In this document: one piece after another, positions 34,029 to 47,986 of the stretch
How the letters are laid out: each line of letters begins with the position of its first letter
How positions within the stretch are numbered: position 1 is the first letter of the stretch
NCBI GenBank assembly: GCA_002943765.1
Contig: PQWQ01000004.1
Coordinates: 434,001 to 498,000 of the forward strand
Direction of reading: 5' to 3'
From: Psoroptes ovis
Lineage: Eukaryota; Arthropoda; Arachnida; Sarcoptiformes; Psoroptidae
Length of the DNA: 64,000 nucleotides
Program-made: the position numbers and the translations under genes
Notes under the pieces: generated by a model
Told to the model about the DNA's origin: nothing
What the model saw: the letters and a program-made list of their open reading frames with translations, nothing else
Databases searched by the model: none

Positions 34029-37000
34029 TATACGATTCTATCGATGCAGCAACAATGAAAATTGATGATTGAATTTATTCTATTCATTTTTCGTCCATCA
34101 TCTATGACAAATTCAATGGATGTTTATTTTTATTTTGGACAAGATACGAATGGAAAGACGGGAAAAGAATGATGAAAATTTCAAAATTCAAAAAAAAAAT
34201 GAATACAAAATTATTATTAATAAGAAAAAAAAAAAACATTCATCCATTATATGATTGAATTGAATTGATAATAGTTTTCAAGTACTAAAGCACCGACAAA
34301 CACACCTGCAAACAAAGAATCAAAACATTTTGTAAACATTCAAAAGTTTTGTTCCAGAAAAAAAAAAGAAGTAAAATTTAAAACCCACATATTAAATTTC
34401 AAATTGATTTTTTTTATTTTTTCAACAATATGATTGGCTTCCATCCATTGGATGGGAATTGAAATTGATTAATTCAAATTCAATAAATAAATAAATGAAT
34501 AACATGACTTGTGTAAACACATATACACACACACACACAAACAAATACACATATCAATGATAATAATTGAAAACAAATTATTCCAATTATTACAATGCGT
34601 ATCATCATATCCATATTGTTTGTATTTATTTTTATTTTTCACAAAAAAAAAATCGAAAACAAATTGCGTAATTTGATGAAATTCTTCTATTTTTTTTTTT
34701 TTTTTTGTTCTCTGGAAATGATAAGAATAAATATTTGATATTTATTTTTGTTCAAATATAAATAAATGAAAAAAATGAAAAAAAAACATACATTTTGGTC
34801 CGAATTTAAAAATATTTCAATGAAAATAAACAAAAACAAAACAAAAACAAAAAATGCCCATGAAAATTTTGTCCAAAAATAATTTTTGTATTGAAAATAC
34901 ATTGAAAAAAAATAATTATTTGATTCACATACAAATAATTATATAAAATTAACAAAACGAAAACTATTTGTCTTTTTGATTGATTGTAATTAATTATTTG
35001 ATCAAATATGAAAAAAAAAAAATTATGGGAATAAATTCGTGAATTTTTTTTTCTTATTTGTTTTCGCTGTTTTTTTTTAATATTTTGATTTTCATTATCG
35101 AAATTCATATGATCATTTTATTTGGAAGTAATTATCGAGAAAATGAAATCATAATTATTTTGTATTTTTCATTATCATATTCATTGGAATCGCCTCTTAA
35201 TTTTTTCACAATGATTATTTCTGATAAAATCATTTTGTTATATCATTTATAACGATAAAGATAGGGGAAAAGTTGAGTTAAAAGCCTGGAAAACTATCAA
35301 AATGCAAATAAATTTTTCACAGAGTCTCAATAAAATCGTTGATTATTTGGAATAATATTCACATTCATATCGATGAACTTAGCTACTCGTTAGAAATACT
35401 AAATAAACTGGATTAGTATTCAAAGAAATACTGGAAAAAAATCATTTTTATTTGAAATTCATACAGCTTAGATCCATAATCTATTTCCATGAATTAATTG
35501 GATGAAAAAAATCAACAATAATAATCATATCATTCTTACACAATGATCGAATCTATTTGAACCGCTAATAATTATTTGATGATTACTGTTATTGATGCTT
35601 TTGGTCATTTCTATTAAATACATGCCTGTGCGCTTGTGATCATAAAATTCATATTTTACCATTCAGATTAAATAATGTCATTTTCAAACATTTAAAAATG
35701 ATTATGTTTTCGATTGTTTTCATTGGAAAAGAAATTAGAATTCAAATTTAAATTCAATCATTAATTTTTATTGAAATTTTTCTTTTTCATCACTTAAAAT
35801 TATATTCAAACACAATTGAATGTTTTGCTTCTGAAGAATTTCTGAATCATATAATTTTGTTCAGAGAAAAATGAAATTTCAATTTCCGTTCAATGTCAAT
35901 TTCAAATGAAACGACAATAACAGATAATATGGTGATAATAATAATAATAATAATAATAATAAATGATCGACAAGAAATCATTGGTTTTTGGTTTGTCGTT
36001 TAAAATTCACTTTTAAATTCTTTGATCTGATTGTATTTGAAATTTTTACATTTTTTTCCTGAGATATATATTCCGAGAGAATAATCAAGTCAAACAATGT
36101 CGAAAAACAATGCAAAAACACATTTATCCAAATTTTGAAAAATTTTTCTCAACTTTAAATCGTTCAATGATCTTCTGAATGTATCAATGTTATAATGTAC
36201 ATGCATATGTATGTGTGTGTGTGTGTGTGTGAGTGTATTTATTTACATATTTTTCTTTCCTTTTTGTTTTTGCTTCGAGTAAAAAAAAATAGATTAAGTG
36301 TCAATTGTGAAATTCACTGAATAAATGGAAAAATGAAAATGAATCAGTGTTTGAAGTAACATGATTATCATATTTAAGCCAACAATGATTATGATCGATG
36401 AAGATGTTCAAGACAGGTTTTTTTTCTTATTTGCATTTAAATTCAAGTACAATGATGGAACGAAATGTGTAAAAATTATGATAATCATTATCACATGTCA
36501 ATTTCAGAGACAATATGTGCTAGCAAATTTTTTTTTCAGGAAAATAAATTGAAAATAATTTATTTCGCTGGTTTCCATCATTGCAGAAGCATCTTCAATG
36601 CTTTTATTAATATTTGATAAATAAATAAATGATGAATATGTGTGTGGGTGTATTGGTGTGTGTGTGTGTGTGTGCATGTTTGCTTATGGATTTGGATGTG
36701 AATCATCCGCAGAACAAAATTCATGTTCAAAATGAAATATTATTATTTTAAATTAAAAATTATTATGACTGTAATTATGATGATCATGATAATTGTTTTA
36801 TTATTATTATTTCAATTTTATTTTCCACTGAAAAATGATATGAAATGAAAAATGTTATTTGTATGTTTGTTTATGAATTCATTTTCATATGTTTTAATCA
36901 AGAAATTATTTATGATCATATTCATATTTATTCTGATAGGATAATAATTATGATGATAATGATAATAATTATTATTATAATTGTTAAATAATTAATCATT

Positions 37001-39171
37001 ATCTTTTGTTTATATCCATTCTCTTCTATTTGTTTTATTAATTATTTCAATTACAAATAAATTTCAATTAGAACATTCACGTTAATTTTGCTCAATAAAT
37101 TTCTCGTTAATCTTATTTATCACTATTTATTTAATATACTTTGATATAATATATTATTACTTTAATCAAATTAATATGAATTTTCTTGTTTTTTGTTGTT
37201 GTTGTTGTTGTTGTTTTTGTTTTTGTATTCATTTCACAAAATTAATTTGATTGATTTATGCATATGGATGAATATATGTTTGAATAATACTTGTTATATT
37301 ATATTAAAATTATCACGAAAAGTTTGTTTATCAAATGAAAAAATTGCACTCAATTTTACCCTCAACTTTTTATATGAATAATTTGAAAATGATGGAACAT
37401 GCAATACAATGAAAAAAGGGAGAGCGAAACAATCATTCATCTTTTAAATAATAAATAATCTTATTATATAATCATGATTACCATGATTATTATCAATTGA
37501 AATTTGGTAAGTAATATGATTATCTTGATGTTGTTGAAAAGAAAAAAAATCAGATAATAACAATGTCAATGTATTATTACAGCCATTGATAATGATAATG
37601 ACATTGATATATTGGGATAAAAATTGCACCCGAAAAAAAAAAATTAAATTCAATTCAATTCAAATCATTTTTCAATTTCAATATGAATATGACATTTGAT
37701 TTGTATTCGATTAAATCTTGAAAATATTTGTAAAAGTTTTTTTTTTATTTCGTTTTGTTCGATGCTTAGATCATTTAATCATCGATGATAATGATTCATT
37801 TTCTATTTCATCTCTCTCTCTTTCTTGATCACTCAAGGAGATTATCATCATCATCATCATCATTGTTACTATCATTATGATCATTGTTGAATCAAACAAA
37901 TTATTATTATTATTATTCAAATATCGTCATTTATGCGGAAGTTCAATTGATAAAATACAGTTTTTTTTTTTTTTTTTGATGGTCAATATCGTGATCAATT
38001 ATTTTATTTTGAATATTTTTTTTTTCATCGATATTCAATTCATTTACGAATCAAAAATAAAAAATCAATTCATTTTAATCGAAAAATTCAATTTCTCAGA
38101 TATCAAAATGCATAAAATTTTCCAAATTTTCTTCACTTTTTATGATAATGATCATGATTTTAATAATAATTATCATTATCATTATTATTATGACCAATAT
38201 TATCATGTTATATATAATCAATCAATCAATCGATGCATTAATTTATTCGATCAATAATCAATAAATCATTGTTTCAATGACAATTGATTACAATAATAAT
38301 GAATGTACATACACATACTGATAATGTTTTCCATAAAATTGAGTCGAGTTTGTATGGATTTCGATTACTGAGCAGCTGATTTGAATTGATAAAATCAAAT
38401 AAAGATGACACAAATAAATGGACATTGATTTGCACGATCATCATCATAGTTTTCAAAACATATATATATTCGAATGATATGAAGTTTATACATAATATTT
38501 GCGATTACATTTCGACATTGAAATTTTACAAATTTCGCAAATTTTGAGAAAAAAAAACTTTTATTTCCTGAATTTATTTATTTATTTATTTTTTCTTTTG
38601 CTAAAGATATAAAGGCATTTGTTTGTTCATAATGTTTGCATGTATATATATATTCACAGCTAAACATTACATAATATCCAAATATATTGTGTAATGATTG
38701 ACATTTTCCGTTCATCAGAAAAAAAAAAATGAAATGAAATGAAATGAAAATAAACAGTAAAAAAAAATACATGTAAAAGGAAATTTCACATTCAATTTGT
38801 ATGTATATTTATTTATTTATTTTTTTTCTTTATCATTTTACTGATATATTCAACTATATTAATGATAATAATAATAATAATAATAATGAATAAATAAATC
38901 GAATAGCAGCAGAGAAAATATTTTTTCATGATAATCATATGAAAATAAAATGAAAAAAAAAATATTTTCAAATTCAAACATCATTATCATTATCATCATC
39001 ATTATTATTATTATAAATATTAATACTGATAAAAGGTTCAAAAGTCAATGTAAAAATAATGATGAATAAATATAAAATAAAAAGTCAGTCACGGTTAATA
39101 GTCATATTTTTTTTTTCTTTCTTTCTTTTGACCAATTATTTTCACTTGTTTACTAATGAAATATTTATATA
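34029..39171. other. AT-rich non-coding region, no gene recognised
   Basis: Holds CA and GT repeats (about 34524-34540, 36212-36231 and 36650-36675), (AAT)n at about 35936-35962, a GTT run near 37195-37213, and ATC and ATT repeats near 37845-37863 and 38866-38888. Open frames are short and dominated by Phe, Ile, Asn and Tyr. I see no domain or splice chain that would support a gene. Confidence 0.5.
35936..35962. repeat. (AAT)n trinucleotide repeat
   Basis: About nine AAT units in non-coding DNA. Confidence 0.85.
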
Positions 39172-39251
39172 TTAGGTCGTCCGGAAAGTTTTTGCCGATT
39201 ATATCGTAGGGAATAATGAGAAAATCTGCAAGAACTTATCGGACAACTTAA
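39172..39251 (-). mobile_element. 80-bp mariner-type MITE, copy 1
   Basis: Left end TTAGGTCGTCCGGAAAGTT. The reverse complement of the right end is TTAAGTTGTCCGATAAGTT. The element is exactly 80 bp between TA dinucleotides (39170-39171 and 39252-39253). Reverse-complemented, it aligns end to end without gaps to 39937-40016 at roughly three quarters of positions, so both belong to one family. There is no coding capacity. The TTAGGTTGTCC-type end resembles mariner inverted repeats. Confidence 0.8.
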
Positions 39252-39936
39252 TATATAAATTTTTTTTACATCGATATGTTTGAATTTTATACGAAAATTT
39301 TTCCACATTTAATGGTATGATATTAGTGTTTATTCTTTTCTTCCAATGGCAATGATGATGATGATGATAATGATGTGGATGTGGATGATAATGATAAATA
39401 TCCGACAATTTTTAATTATAAAAATATTTTCAAAGACAAAACTATTGAAAATTAAAATCAACGAAAAAATAAATATATATCGATAAACGATTAATTGATT
39501 AATGCATTTTAATTAAATCATAATTTTTTCATTCAATTTTTGATATAAAATAAATTAATATTTTTTTTTTTGTTTCTAAAGAAATCTATGAAAGAAATCT
39601 AGAAATCCTTGTGTGTGTATATATATATATGAATATATTAAATCAAGATTGACGGTCATTTGGCCATTGACATTAATGATAATAATAATAATAATAATGA
39701 GAAAAAAATTAACATTGAGAATCGAATAGCCAACATCGACAACATTGAAATAACATTTCATTTTTTTTTTAAATGATTTGATTTGATTTGATTTTTTTTC
39801 TTCACTGGAAATATGAAAATTTTGTTTGTTTGTTTATTTATTTTTTTTTTTAATTTTTTTGAAAAATAAGCATTAATTTCATCATTATTATTATTTTCCA
39901 TGGAAAATTGGACTCTCAACAATCATTTGTTTAATA
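39252..39936. other. AT-rich spacer between the two MITEs
   Basis: 685 bp with a short ATG/GAT-rich repeat (about 39353-39395), an AT run near 39620 and AAT repeats (about 39678-39698). No gene. Confidence 0.6.
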
Positions 39937-40016
39937 TTAGGTTGTCCCATAAGTTCTTGTTGATTTTTCAATGATTTTCTACGATTTGACCGGCAAGAAC
40001 TTATGGGACAACCCAG
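39937..40016 (+). mobile_element. 80-bp mariner-type MITE, copy 2
   Basis: Left end TTAGGTTGTCCCATAAGTTC. The right end complements it almost perfectly over about 23 bp, differing only in the three outermost bases (CTG for TTA). TA flanks at 39935-39936 and 40017-40018. The single strand could fold into a hairpin. It is closer to a perfect palindrome than copy 1, so it is probably younger or better preserved. Confidence 0.85.
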
Positions 40017-43000
40017 TATATCGCGCCGCAATTGATGACATTTACACTATTAAATATTTAGCAAAAAAAAACAAACAAACAAACAAACAACTACAACAAA
40101 TATTTCTACATATATTTATAATGAATAATGCATTTATATTTCTTTATTTTTTTCTTTTTTCTTTTTTTGAAATTTCTTTCACAAGATTTCATATATGAAT
40201 TTTTCTGAGTCAACAAAAAAAATATTTGAATGAATGAATGAATTAATGTCAAATAAAAGATTAGTGAAAGATTGTTACTGCTTATTAGTTCATATTTATC
40301 ATGTTTATATTTATACATTTTCAATATATATTTATATGTCACACTACATAAATCTTATGTATTTGTAAAAAAAAATTACATTTTCAATGTTACAATCATT
40401 TGTTTTATTATTGTTTCAAATTTGTCTTAAATAATTAATACAATTAATTTATTGTTTTACTAGGCATTTATTTGGAAAATTGACAAGCAAATAGACATCG
40501 AAATTAATTGACCAATTCATATATTTCACATCAACACCTAACTTCCGAAAATTTTCACATTATAATTATCATAATGATTATTATCGTTGCTATTATTATC
40601 ATCAAGAAACAAAAATAAATAATCAGGATTAATGTTTACTTTTCTTATTTTTCTTTCATCAATATTAAGCTTACTTATTGAAAAATGCCATTAATTGTCA
40701 ATGAAACCAACAACAACAACAACAAAAAGAAAAATTTTACTGAAATTGCAATTTCCTATTCATTCAAATGCAACTGTATGTAAACTCAAGTGTAATTTAA
40801 TTGCAATAAGCAGCGAAAAAAAAATACTAAACAAAACCACAAATTGGTAGACAAATCGATTATTAATCTCGAATATTGAAATGATATTGAAAAAATGACA
40901 AATATGTATGTAAAAATGTTGAAATAATAATAATAATAATATTATTATTTCTTACATTGAATTTCAATTAATCAATGTTAAATGTTGATGTAAGCTATTA
41001 AGTTCATGTATGTATGTATGTATATTTGAAATGTATGTTAATCAAAAGACAAAATGGCAAATGTATATCATATTTTTAATGACCTTAATTTTCAATTTTA
41101 CAAAATTTCTTGCCGCCAATATATATATTTATTAATATGTGAAATAAATTTCATTAAATTTTTCTTGAAATTATTTACTTTTGTCGTTTATTATGTGTGT
41201 TATAATCGAAAGTTGAATGAAATTGGAAAGACACATGCACACATACACAAACACAGTATTTTATTATTTCATTTCATATGACATTGATATCATTTCATTA
41301 TTAATTTATTAATTTATTTATTTATTCAATTATTTTTTTTCAAATACAATTTTTTCAGCTATAAATTGGAAATGTAATAATGAAAATGATAATGTCAATA
41401 TATTATATAAACAGACACACTCTCACTCATTCACACGGAAAAATTATGATTAAATTATGATCAAAAGATTTTATCATCACATCATATGATTGATTGATTG
41501 AATGAATCAAAAATGTCAAAGGTTTCATAATTGTATGAAGATTTTGTAATTTTTTTTTTCATCAGAATTTCATCGATTGATCAATGTTATTAAATAGAAA
41601 TTTTGAACTTTTATTTCGAAAATTTCATTTATAAAAAAACAAAACAATCAATTTCAACGAATCAGAAATATTTATTCATTCGATCATCACATTCATCACA
41701 ATCCTTTTAACATCATCGTTCAATTTTCAAATTTTTGAAAATTTTTTCCAATTTCAATCATTCAAATATAATGAAATAATCAACGAAATGAATGTCATAT
41801 AATTGAATTGTTCCGGTTCATACATACATTGAAATATACTTGAAATTCAAAAAACAAAACAACAATTGATTCAAATAATAATTGAAGAAAAAAGAATGTG
41901 GAAAACAAAATAAAACAACAGCGGCCACGACAATCGATTATTTTCCTATTCGAGTCGATTGAATTAATTAATGGTCAATCATCGATTGGATTGATTTGTT
42001 TTTTATTTCTTTTTTCATTAAATATTCATTATATCGGCCATTGTCATTGTTGTTTGTGAATGCTATTGTCGATGAATGAATGATGTATTTGATTTATCAA
42101 TCAAAAATGATTTGAGGAAAAGGGAATTTTTTTCGTTTTCGTTTTCCATACATTGAACTAACGAATATAACAATCAAATTCATCATTGACCATCATTTTT
42201 TTTTTTTTTTTTTGACAAATAATACCATAACAGCAGCAACGGCAGCGACATGAAAAAAATTAATAATTGGATTCAATCAATATGTACAGATCAGGATTAT
42301 GTACAGATGATTGGCCTTTAAAGCCAAAAAAATGAATTTAAAATTATTGGTAGAAAAAAATGGATAAACATCAGGAAAAACCCAATCAATATGAGAAAAA
42401 AAAACACTGAAAATATTTCGACAAATTCAAATGAATCATAGAAAATATTCCATAGACATTACAAATAATATGCATATAATAATCCAATCGATGATGTTTG
42501 TCAATTCATCAATAATATTGAATATCATTGCTGATGTAAATGGGAAATATATTTTTTAATTTTTTTCCCCAAATTTTTTTTTTAAATAAATCAAAAATTT
42601 ACCAGTGAATTTTCCAAAATACATTTTAATTTGTTTGTGTGTTTGTTTGTTTGGTTATTTCAAATAATAATATTTGATGTCATTCAACACTTTTGACATG
42701 AATTTATTTTTAAAAAAAATAAATAAATTTTTTCAAACAAATAATATAAATGATACTGATAATACGTAAATTCATAATCAAATAATCAATTTTTTTTGCA
42801 CTTCGGATAAATAAAGCAAAAATTCATTGCTTCATTGCCCATAGCTCAATTCAGCTGCAAAGCTCTATTGCTCAATTCAAGATGTTATCTTGAACTTATT
42901 TTCTTCAAAAAAAATGAAATATTTATGAAAAAATATTAAATGAATCTTTTAGAATAAAAAAATAAAGAAAACCTAACCAGAAAATGAAATTTCATTTCAT

Positions 43001-44403
43001 AAATTTCAAAAGAAAAATACATCGATAATACATTCAATCAATAATAATTGCATTTAAAAAAAAAAATTTTAAAATAAAAACAAACAAACAAATAATAGTC
43101 ATAAACCTGAAAGTATTATATGAAAGCATTTTGATACACACATATACTTATTCATCATACATTGTTTTGTTTTGTTTGTTTGTCTTAAAAAAAAAGGATT
43201 TCAAGATAAATTCTTGGAATAAAATTAAACAAAGAAGAAAAAAGAAATGAAAAGAAAAGAATTTTCAAAGAATAAAGCAAAATGTGGATTTTTTTTTGGT
43301 TTATGAGAAAATAACATTATTATTTTTCGTAGCTTTTTCATTCAAATTCAAATTCAATTTCAATCAACTTTACATTTATTCCTTTATATTCATCATTTTA
43401 TTTATTTATTCACATTCATTCATTCATTATTTTACATTGAATTTTAATATATTTTGGTATTCAATTTCCTTTCATATATATACATATATTCATGGGTATG
43501 TTTGTATCAAAGAAAATTTCTTTTGTATGTAAATGAAATGAAATCGAATAAAAATTCATTATTTTGTTTTTCTTGTGTTTTGTTTTGCTTTGCATTGTTT
43601 CATTTATTCATTTAGTCAAATTTTTTTTCTAAGAAATTTCAGAAAAAAAAATAAAATAAAATCAAATATTTTTTCCATAGCATTTTCACAATATCTATCT
43701 GTCTTTGTGTATCTCTCTTTTGAATATTATTTTATTCATTGAAAAAATAATAAATATTAAAATGAAAATAATCAAAAAAAAAAAAATTGTACTCTTTTAT
43801 AAAAAAATTTTTTTTCATAGTAAAATCATTTTGTTTTCTTTGTAAATGATTTCTTCAAATACAAAATTCAAAGAGCAAAATTTTTTTTTCTTCTTTTTTA
43901 CTTGCCAAAATTATGAAGAAGAAGAAAAAAAATCGAAATAAATGAAAATTAACGCAAATTCAAGTTTGAAATTTGAAATCGAAATTTTTTTTCCATAATT
44001 TTTTATTTTATTTTATTTTATTTTATTTTTTTTGGGAAAAAAATAAATCAATGTTTTATCAAAACATTAATATTATTATTATTATATGATGATGATAATG
44101 TTCGATTGATTGAATTAAATGAAAAAAAAAATAAATGAATTGAATAAAATAATAAAAAATTTTTATTTGAAACATAGAAATATATTTATGCATACACAGT
44201 CAGTTATTCAAACACAGTTATACATTTCAAATAAACATTTCAAATACATGCAAACACAAACACATACAAAGATTGATAAAACATTGATGTCAATTATTAT
44301 TATTATTATTATTCAATATTAATTCAATTATCGATTTCAAGTTTATTTATTTATTTTCATTTTCATTTTTTTTTAATTGTACAATTTCGTTCATCTATCT
44401 ATT
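40017..44403. other. AT-rich non-coding region up to the duplication, no gene recognised
   Basis: Includes ATGT repeats (about 41006-41022), AAT/ATT runs near 40926-40948, poly-T near 42199-42213 and (TTTTA)n near 44005-44028. A slightly less AT-rich patch at about 42810-42890 (GCTCAATTCAGCTGCAAAGC) has no identifiable function. Open frames are low complexity. Confidence 0.5.
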
Positions 44404-44908
44404 TATTTGCATTCATTTTTATTATTACTTGAATTCAACCATTCAAATTGATTATATCTTTCGTGTATTTCAATGTTTTGATGTACAGATTTGAAAAAAT
44501 TGATATTTTTGAAAGAAAAAAAAAATGAATAAATAACTGAACATAATTAACCAGAAATTCAATCATTCGACAACAATATTTCAACAAATTCAATCGACAA
44601 CAAGACAAAAAGTCATCATCATCGAATCAAAAAGGAGTATTAAAAAAAAATTCCATTGAATTTCTATTGAAAATTCTGCAATCAAAAAAAATTTCGACAT
44701 TCTGTGTGTGTTTGTGTGTGTTTACAGTGTTTTGTTTGTGTATGTGTCTGTGTTTGTGTGTGTGTACTTGTGTTGGGTTGTATGTGCTGTGTACAAGTGC
44801 TATTCAAGTGCAAATCCATTGAATTTTTGAATCAAATTTATATTGTATTAATAATTTAGAAAAATTATCAATAATTTTCGACTGAAAAAAAAATCCGGCT
44901 TAAAAAAA

Positions 44909-47210
44909 ATGTTTAAAAGAAAACGTAATAATAATAAAAAATTTTCATCCACAAATATTGGATCATATAATAATAATTATAATAATAGTAATGATGATGA
45001 AAATGATGAATATTATGATCATTCATCACATCATGAAGATCAAATTGTTAATGATAATGATAATGATAATAATGTTAATGTTAATGGTAATGATTTCAAT
45101 AAAATAAATATAAATGATATTAATAATAATGAAAATGATAAAAATATGAAAATTAATAATAATAATAATAATAATAGTAGTAAATCTAGTCTTATATTAC
45201 GTTATTTATTATTAATATTAATAATTGGTGTAATATTATATCAAATAATTAATAATTATCATGTTATTACATATGTAAGTCATTCAGTCAAATCATTTAT
45301 ACGTTGTGATTTTGACAATATAATCGGTATTGATAGTAATAATCATATGATTGATTCAAATATTGATGAAGATTTAGCACGAATGTATACACCAAATGAT
45401 AATAATATTATTAGACATATGGTTTTGCGCACACGTCTTGGACGTTTACGTGGTTTTGTACAAAATGTTAGCGATATTGAAATACAAACATTTTTATCAG
45501 TACCATTTGGGCAGCCGCCTATTGATAAATTACGATTTCGTCGTACTCGTCCAATACGCAAATGGACCGGTATTAAAGATGCAACAGAATTTCCACCACC
45601 TTGCATTCAATCAGAATATACGCAACATTTGTTTCCAATTCATATTATTAATCAAAATATTTCTGAAGATTGTCTATATTTAAATATTTGGAGCCCATTA
45701 GGTTCGAGAAATAAATCTGTCATGGTTTTAATACATGGTGGATTATTCACAATCGGTTCTATCAGTGTCGACGAATATGATGGACGAATGTTGGCTGCAC
45801 ATGGAGATGTTGTTGTCGTCACATTGCAATATCGTTTAGGCATATTTGGATTCTTAGATTTGGATTCTGAACGTGTGCCAGGCAACATGGGATTATTTGA
45901 TCAAGCCATGGCTTTAAAGTGGATACAAGACAATATTAGATATTTTGGTGGAAATCCCGATTCAATTACATTATTTGGAACATCAGCTGGATCCATTTCG
46001 ATCGGTTTTCATATGTTTTCATCGTCAGCACAAAAATTATTTAATCGTGCAATTTTGCAAAGTGGTTCACCTATGTTATTAAAAGATACATTTCGACGCA
46101 GTGAAAAAGTTTCAGAAAGATTTGCAGAAATTATTGGTTGCTATGAAAAAGGCAATATGACTATTTATGATGAAGCTGAAAGCATCATTGATTGTATTGA
46201 TCAAACACCATTTGAACAATTGTTTAAAGCACAAAATGAAATTGTCAAAGGCAATCCGGTACCATTTATGCCATCTATACCGAGTGAATATATTGAAAAT
46301 TTTATAAGCGAATACAATGAAACAACTACTTTGTATCAAAAACAAATTCTCATAGGTATGCCACTTTATTTTAATCTTATTTTTTATAGTGAAAATTATT
46401 TATAAATGAATCAAAAACATAGGCTTCAATGAAAATGAAGGCGCATTAATGTTACATTTATCATATCCAAAAATTTACAAGAAAAATGAAATACCGAAAC
46501 ATAGATATTTGAAACAAGTACAAAAAAGTGTCATACAAATGGGCATCGATGCTGGCCTAAAAGAATCGATAGCAACAGCAATGGCAAATGTATTGATTAA
46601 AAATGATAAAGAAGAAGATCAATCAATTGTTTGGGCACGTAAAATAGCGAATCTATTCAGTGATGTTATGTTTGTTTGTCCTACATATCAATTTATTGAT
46701 AAATTATTATCATTAAACGTAACGACACATTTATATTTATTTTCACAACGTGCCAAAAATTCTCCTTGGGGTGATTGGATGCAAGTAACACATCATGATG
46801 AAGTTAATTTCATTATGGGCCATCCATTACGTTATCCAAAACTTTATAATGATCATGATCGTAATGTTAGCAGTATTATGATTAAAACATGGACACATTT
46901 TGCACGTACAGGGTATTTATATTTATTTATATTTTTTCACACATTGAAAATAAATCATCATTTATTCATAACCTGATGATATAAATATATCATTTTATTT
47001 TCTTTATTCTTTATTTTTTTTTCAATTATAACAAACAAAAAAATGAATCGCAGTGAAATGCCAAACAATTTATTTGAAGAAAAATGGACACCAACCACAT
47101 TTGATCATAAAAATTTTATGCAATTAAAATATAATCAAATGAAAATGGGCAGTAATTTTCATAATCAATCATGTGACCTTTATAATCTGATGGCCGATTA
47201 TATTAGCTGA
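44909..47210 (+). CDS. Membrane-anchored carboxylesterase/cholinesterase-like protein, copy A
   Basis: Exons 44909-46355, 46423-46912 and 47054-47210. The introns are 67 bp (phase 1) and 141 bp (phase 2), both GT-AG. The product is about 697 residues. A basic, Asn/Asp-rich cytoplasmic N-terminus is followed by one membrane segment (about 95-115, LLLILIIGVILY), then a type B carboxylesterase (alpha/beta hydrolase) domain facing out. The catalytic triad looks complete: Ser359 in GTSAGS, Glu488 in NENEGAL and His606 in VTHHDE. SEDCLYLNIW and NMGLFDQAMALKWIQDNI are family signatures. The nucleophile elbow has Thr where cholinesterases usually have Glu (GESAG), and the oxyanion loop reads HGGLF instead of HGGGF, so substrate preference may be altered. 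An ester-hydrolysing ectoenzyme or adhesion role (as in neurotactin-type relatives) is possible. I cannot call it acetylcholinesterase. Confidence 0.88.
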
Positions 47211-47986
47211 TTTAATTAATTAGGATTTAATTTGATCCAAAGCAAGCCGAAACTAGAGGAAAAATCAACAGTTTTATTGATTTGAAAAAAATAAATAATT
47301 TGTAACTTAATTCAAATTTATCAATTTTTTTTTTATTTCATTCATTTCTAATATAAATATTTCAAGTATATGTGTTACCTAAGAGAAAATGATTGAATTT
47401 TTTCGAAAAATTCAATCTTTGCTCCAATTTTTTTTTAAATATTGTTTTTTTTTTGTAATTTAATTTTTCCATATTTGGTTGCTATTGGTATATCAACAAC
47501 AGAAAAAAAAGAATGTATTTAATCAGATGAAATATTTTAAAAAATTTATTTGATATTAATTTTAAAAATGGATAAATGATAATGATTTTCGCTTATAAAT
47601 ATGTTCAAATTCCACTTAAAATTAATAAATACTTGAGATTGAATAGAAAAATAATCATTGAACAATTGTTGTCATTGGATTTTTTTTTTAGTTTTGATTT
47701 TTATCATTTTTTTTTAATTTTTAACTTGGAAATTACATTTTATCAAAAGTGTGCTCATATTAACAATAGAAAAAAAATGATAATAAAATTAAAGGAAACA
47801 TATGTCGAAAGGAACCAAACATCAGTCTAAAAAAACACAAGCCAATCATCTAAACATTTCATGAAACATTGATTAAAGGCGTAAATGGAATATCAAACTA
47901 AATGTTTATGGTGTTGAAAGTGTGTGTATCTATTTTTTTTTCAAAAAACAATAAAAAAATAATAATTTTTAAAGAAAAGTTTAATT
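47211..47986. other. Spacer between esterase and DUF229-type genes, copy A
   Basis: 776 bp of AT-rich DNA with poly-T runs. It contains the pre-insertion (empty) site AGTTTTATTGATTT at 47270-47283, which the LINE used in copy B. The open frame 47576-47830 is present in both copies only because they are near-identical, and it looks non-coding. Confidence 0.7.

Noticed and set aside
45343..45606. Minus- and alternative-frame open stretches within the esterase (also 45396-45683 and the copy B equivalents)
   Set aside because: They are shadows of the esterase coding frame. They show no domain and are repeated only because the gene is duplicated.
47576..47830. 84-codon frame present at both 47576 and 60725
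   Set aside because: The repetition comes from the segmental duplication, so it is not evidence of selection. The peptide is Phe/Ile/Lys-rich and starts in AT-rich spacer.
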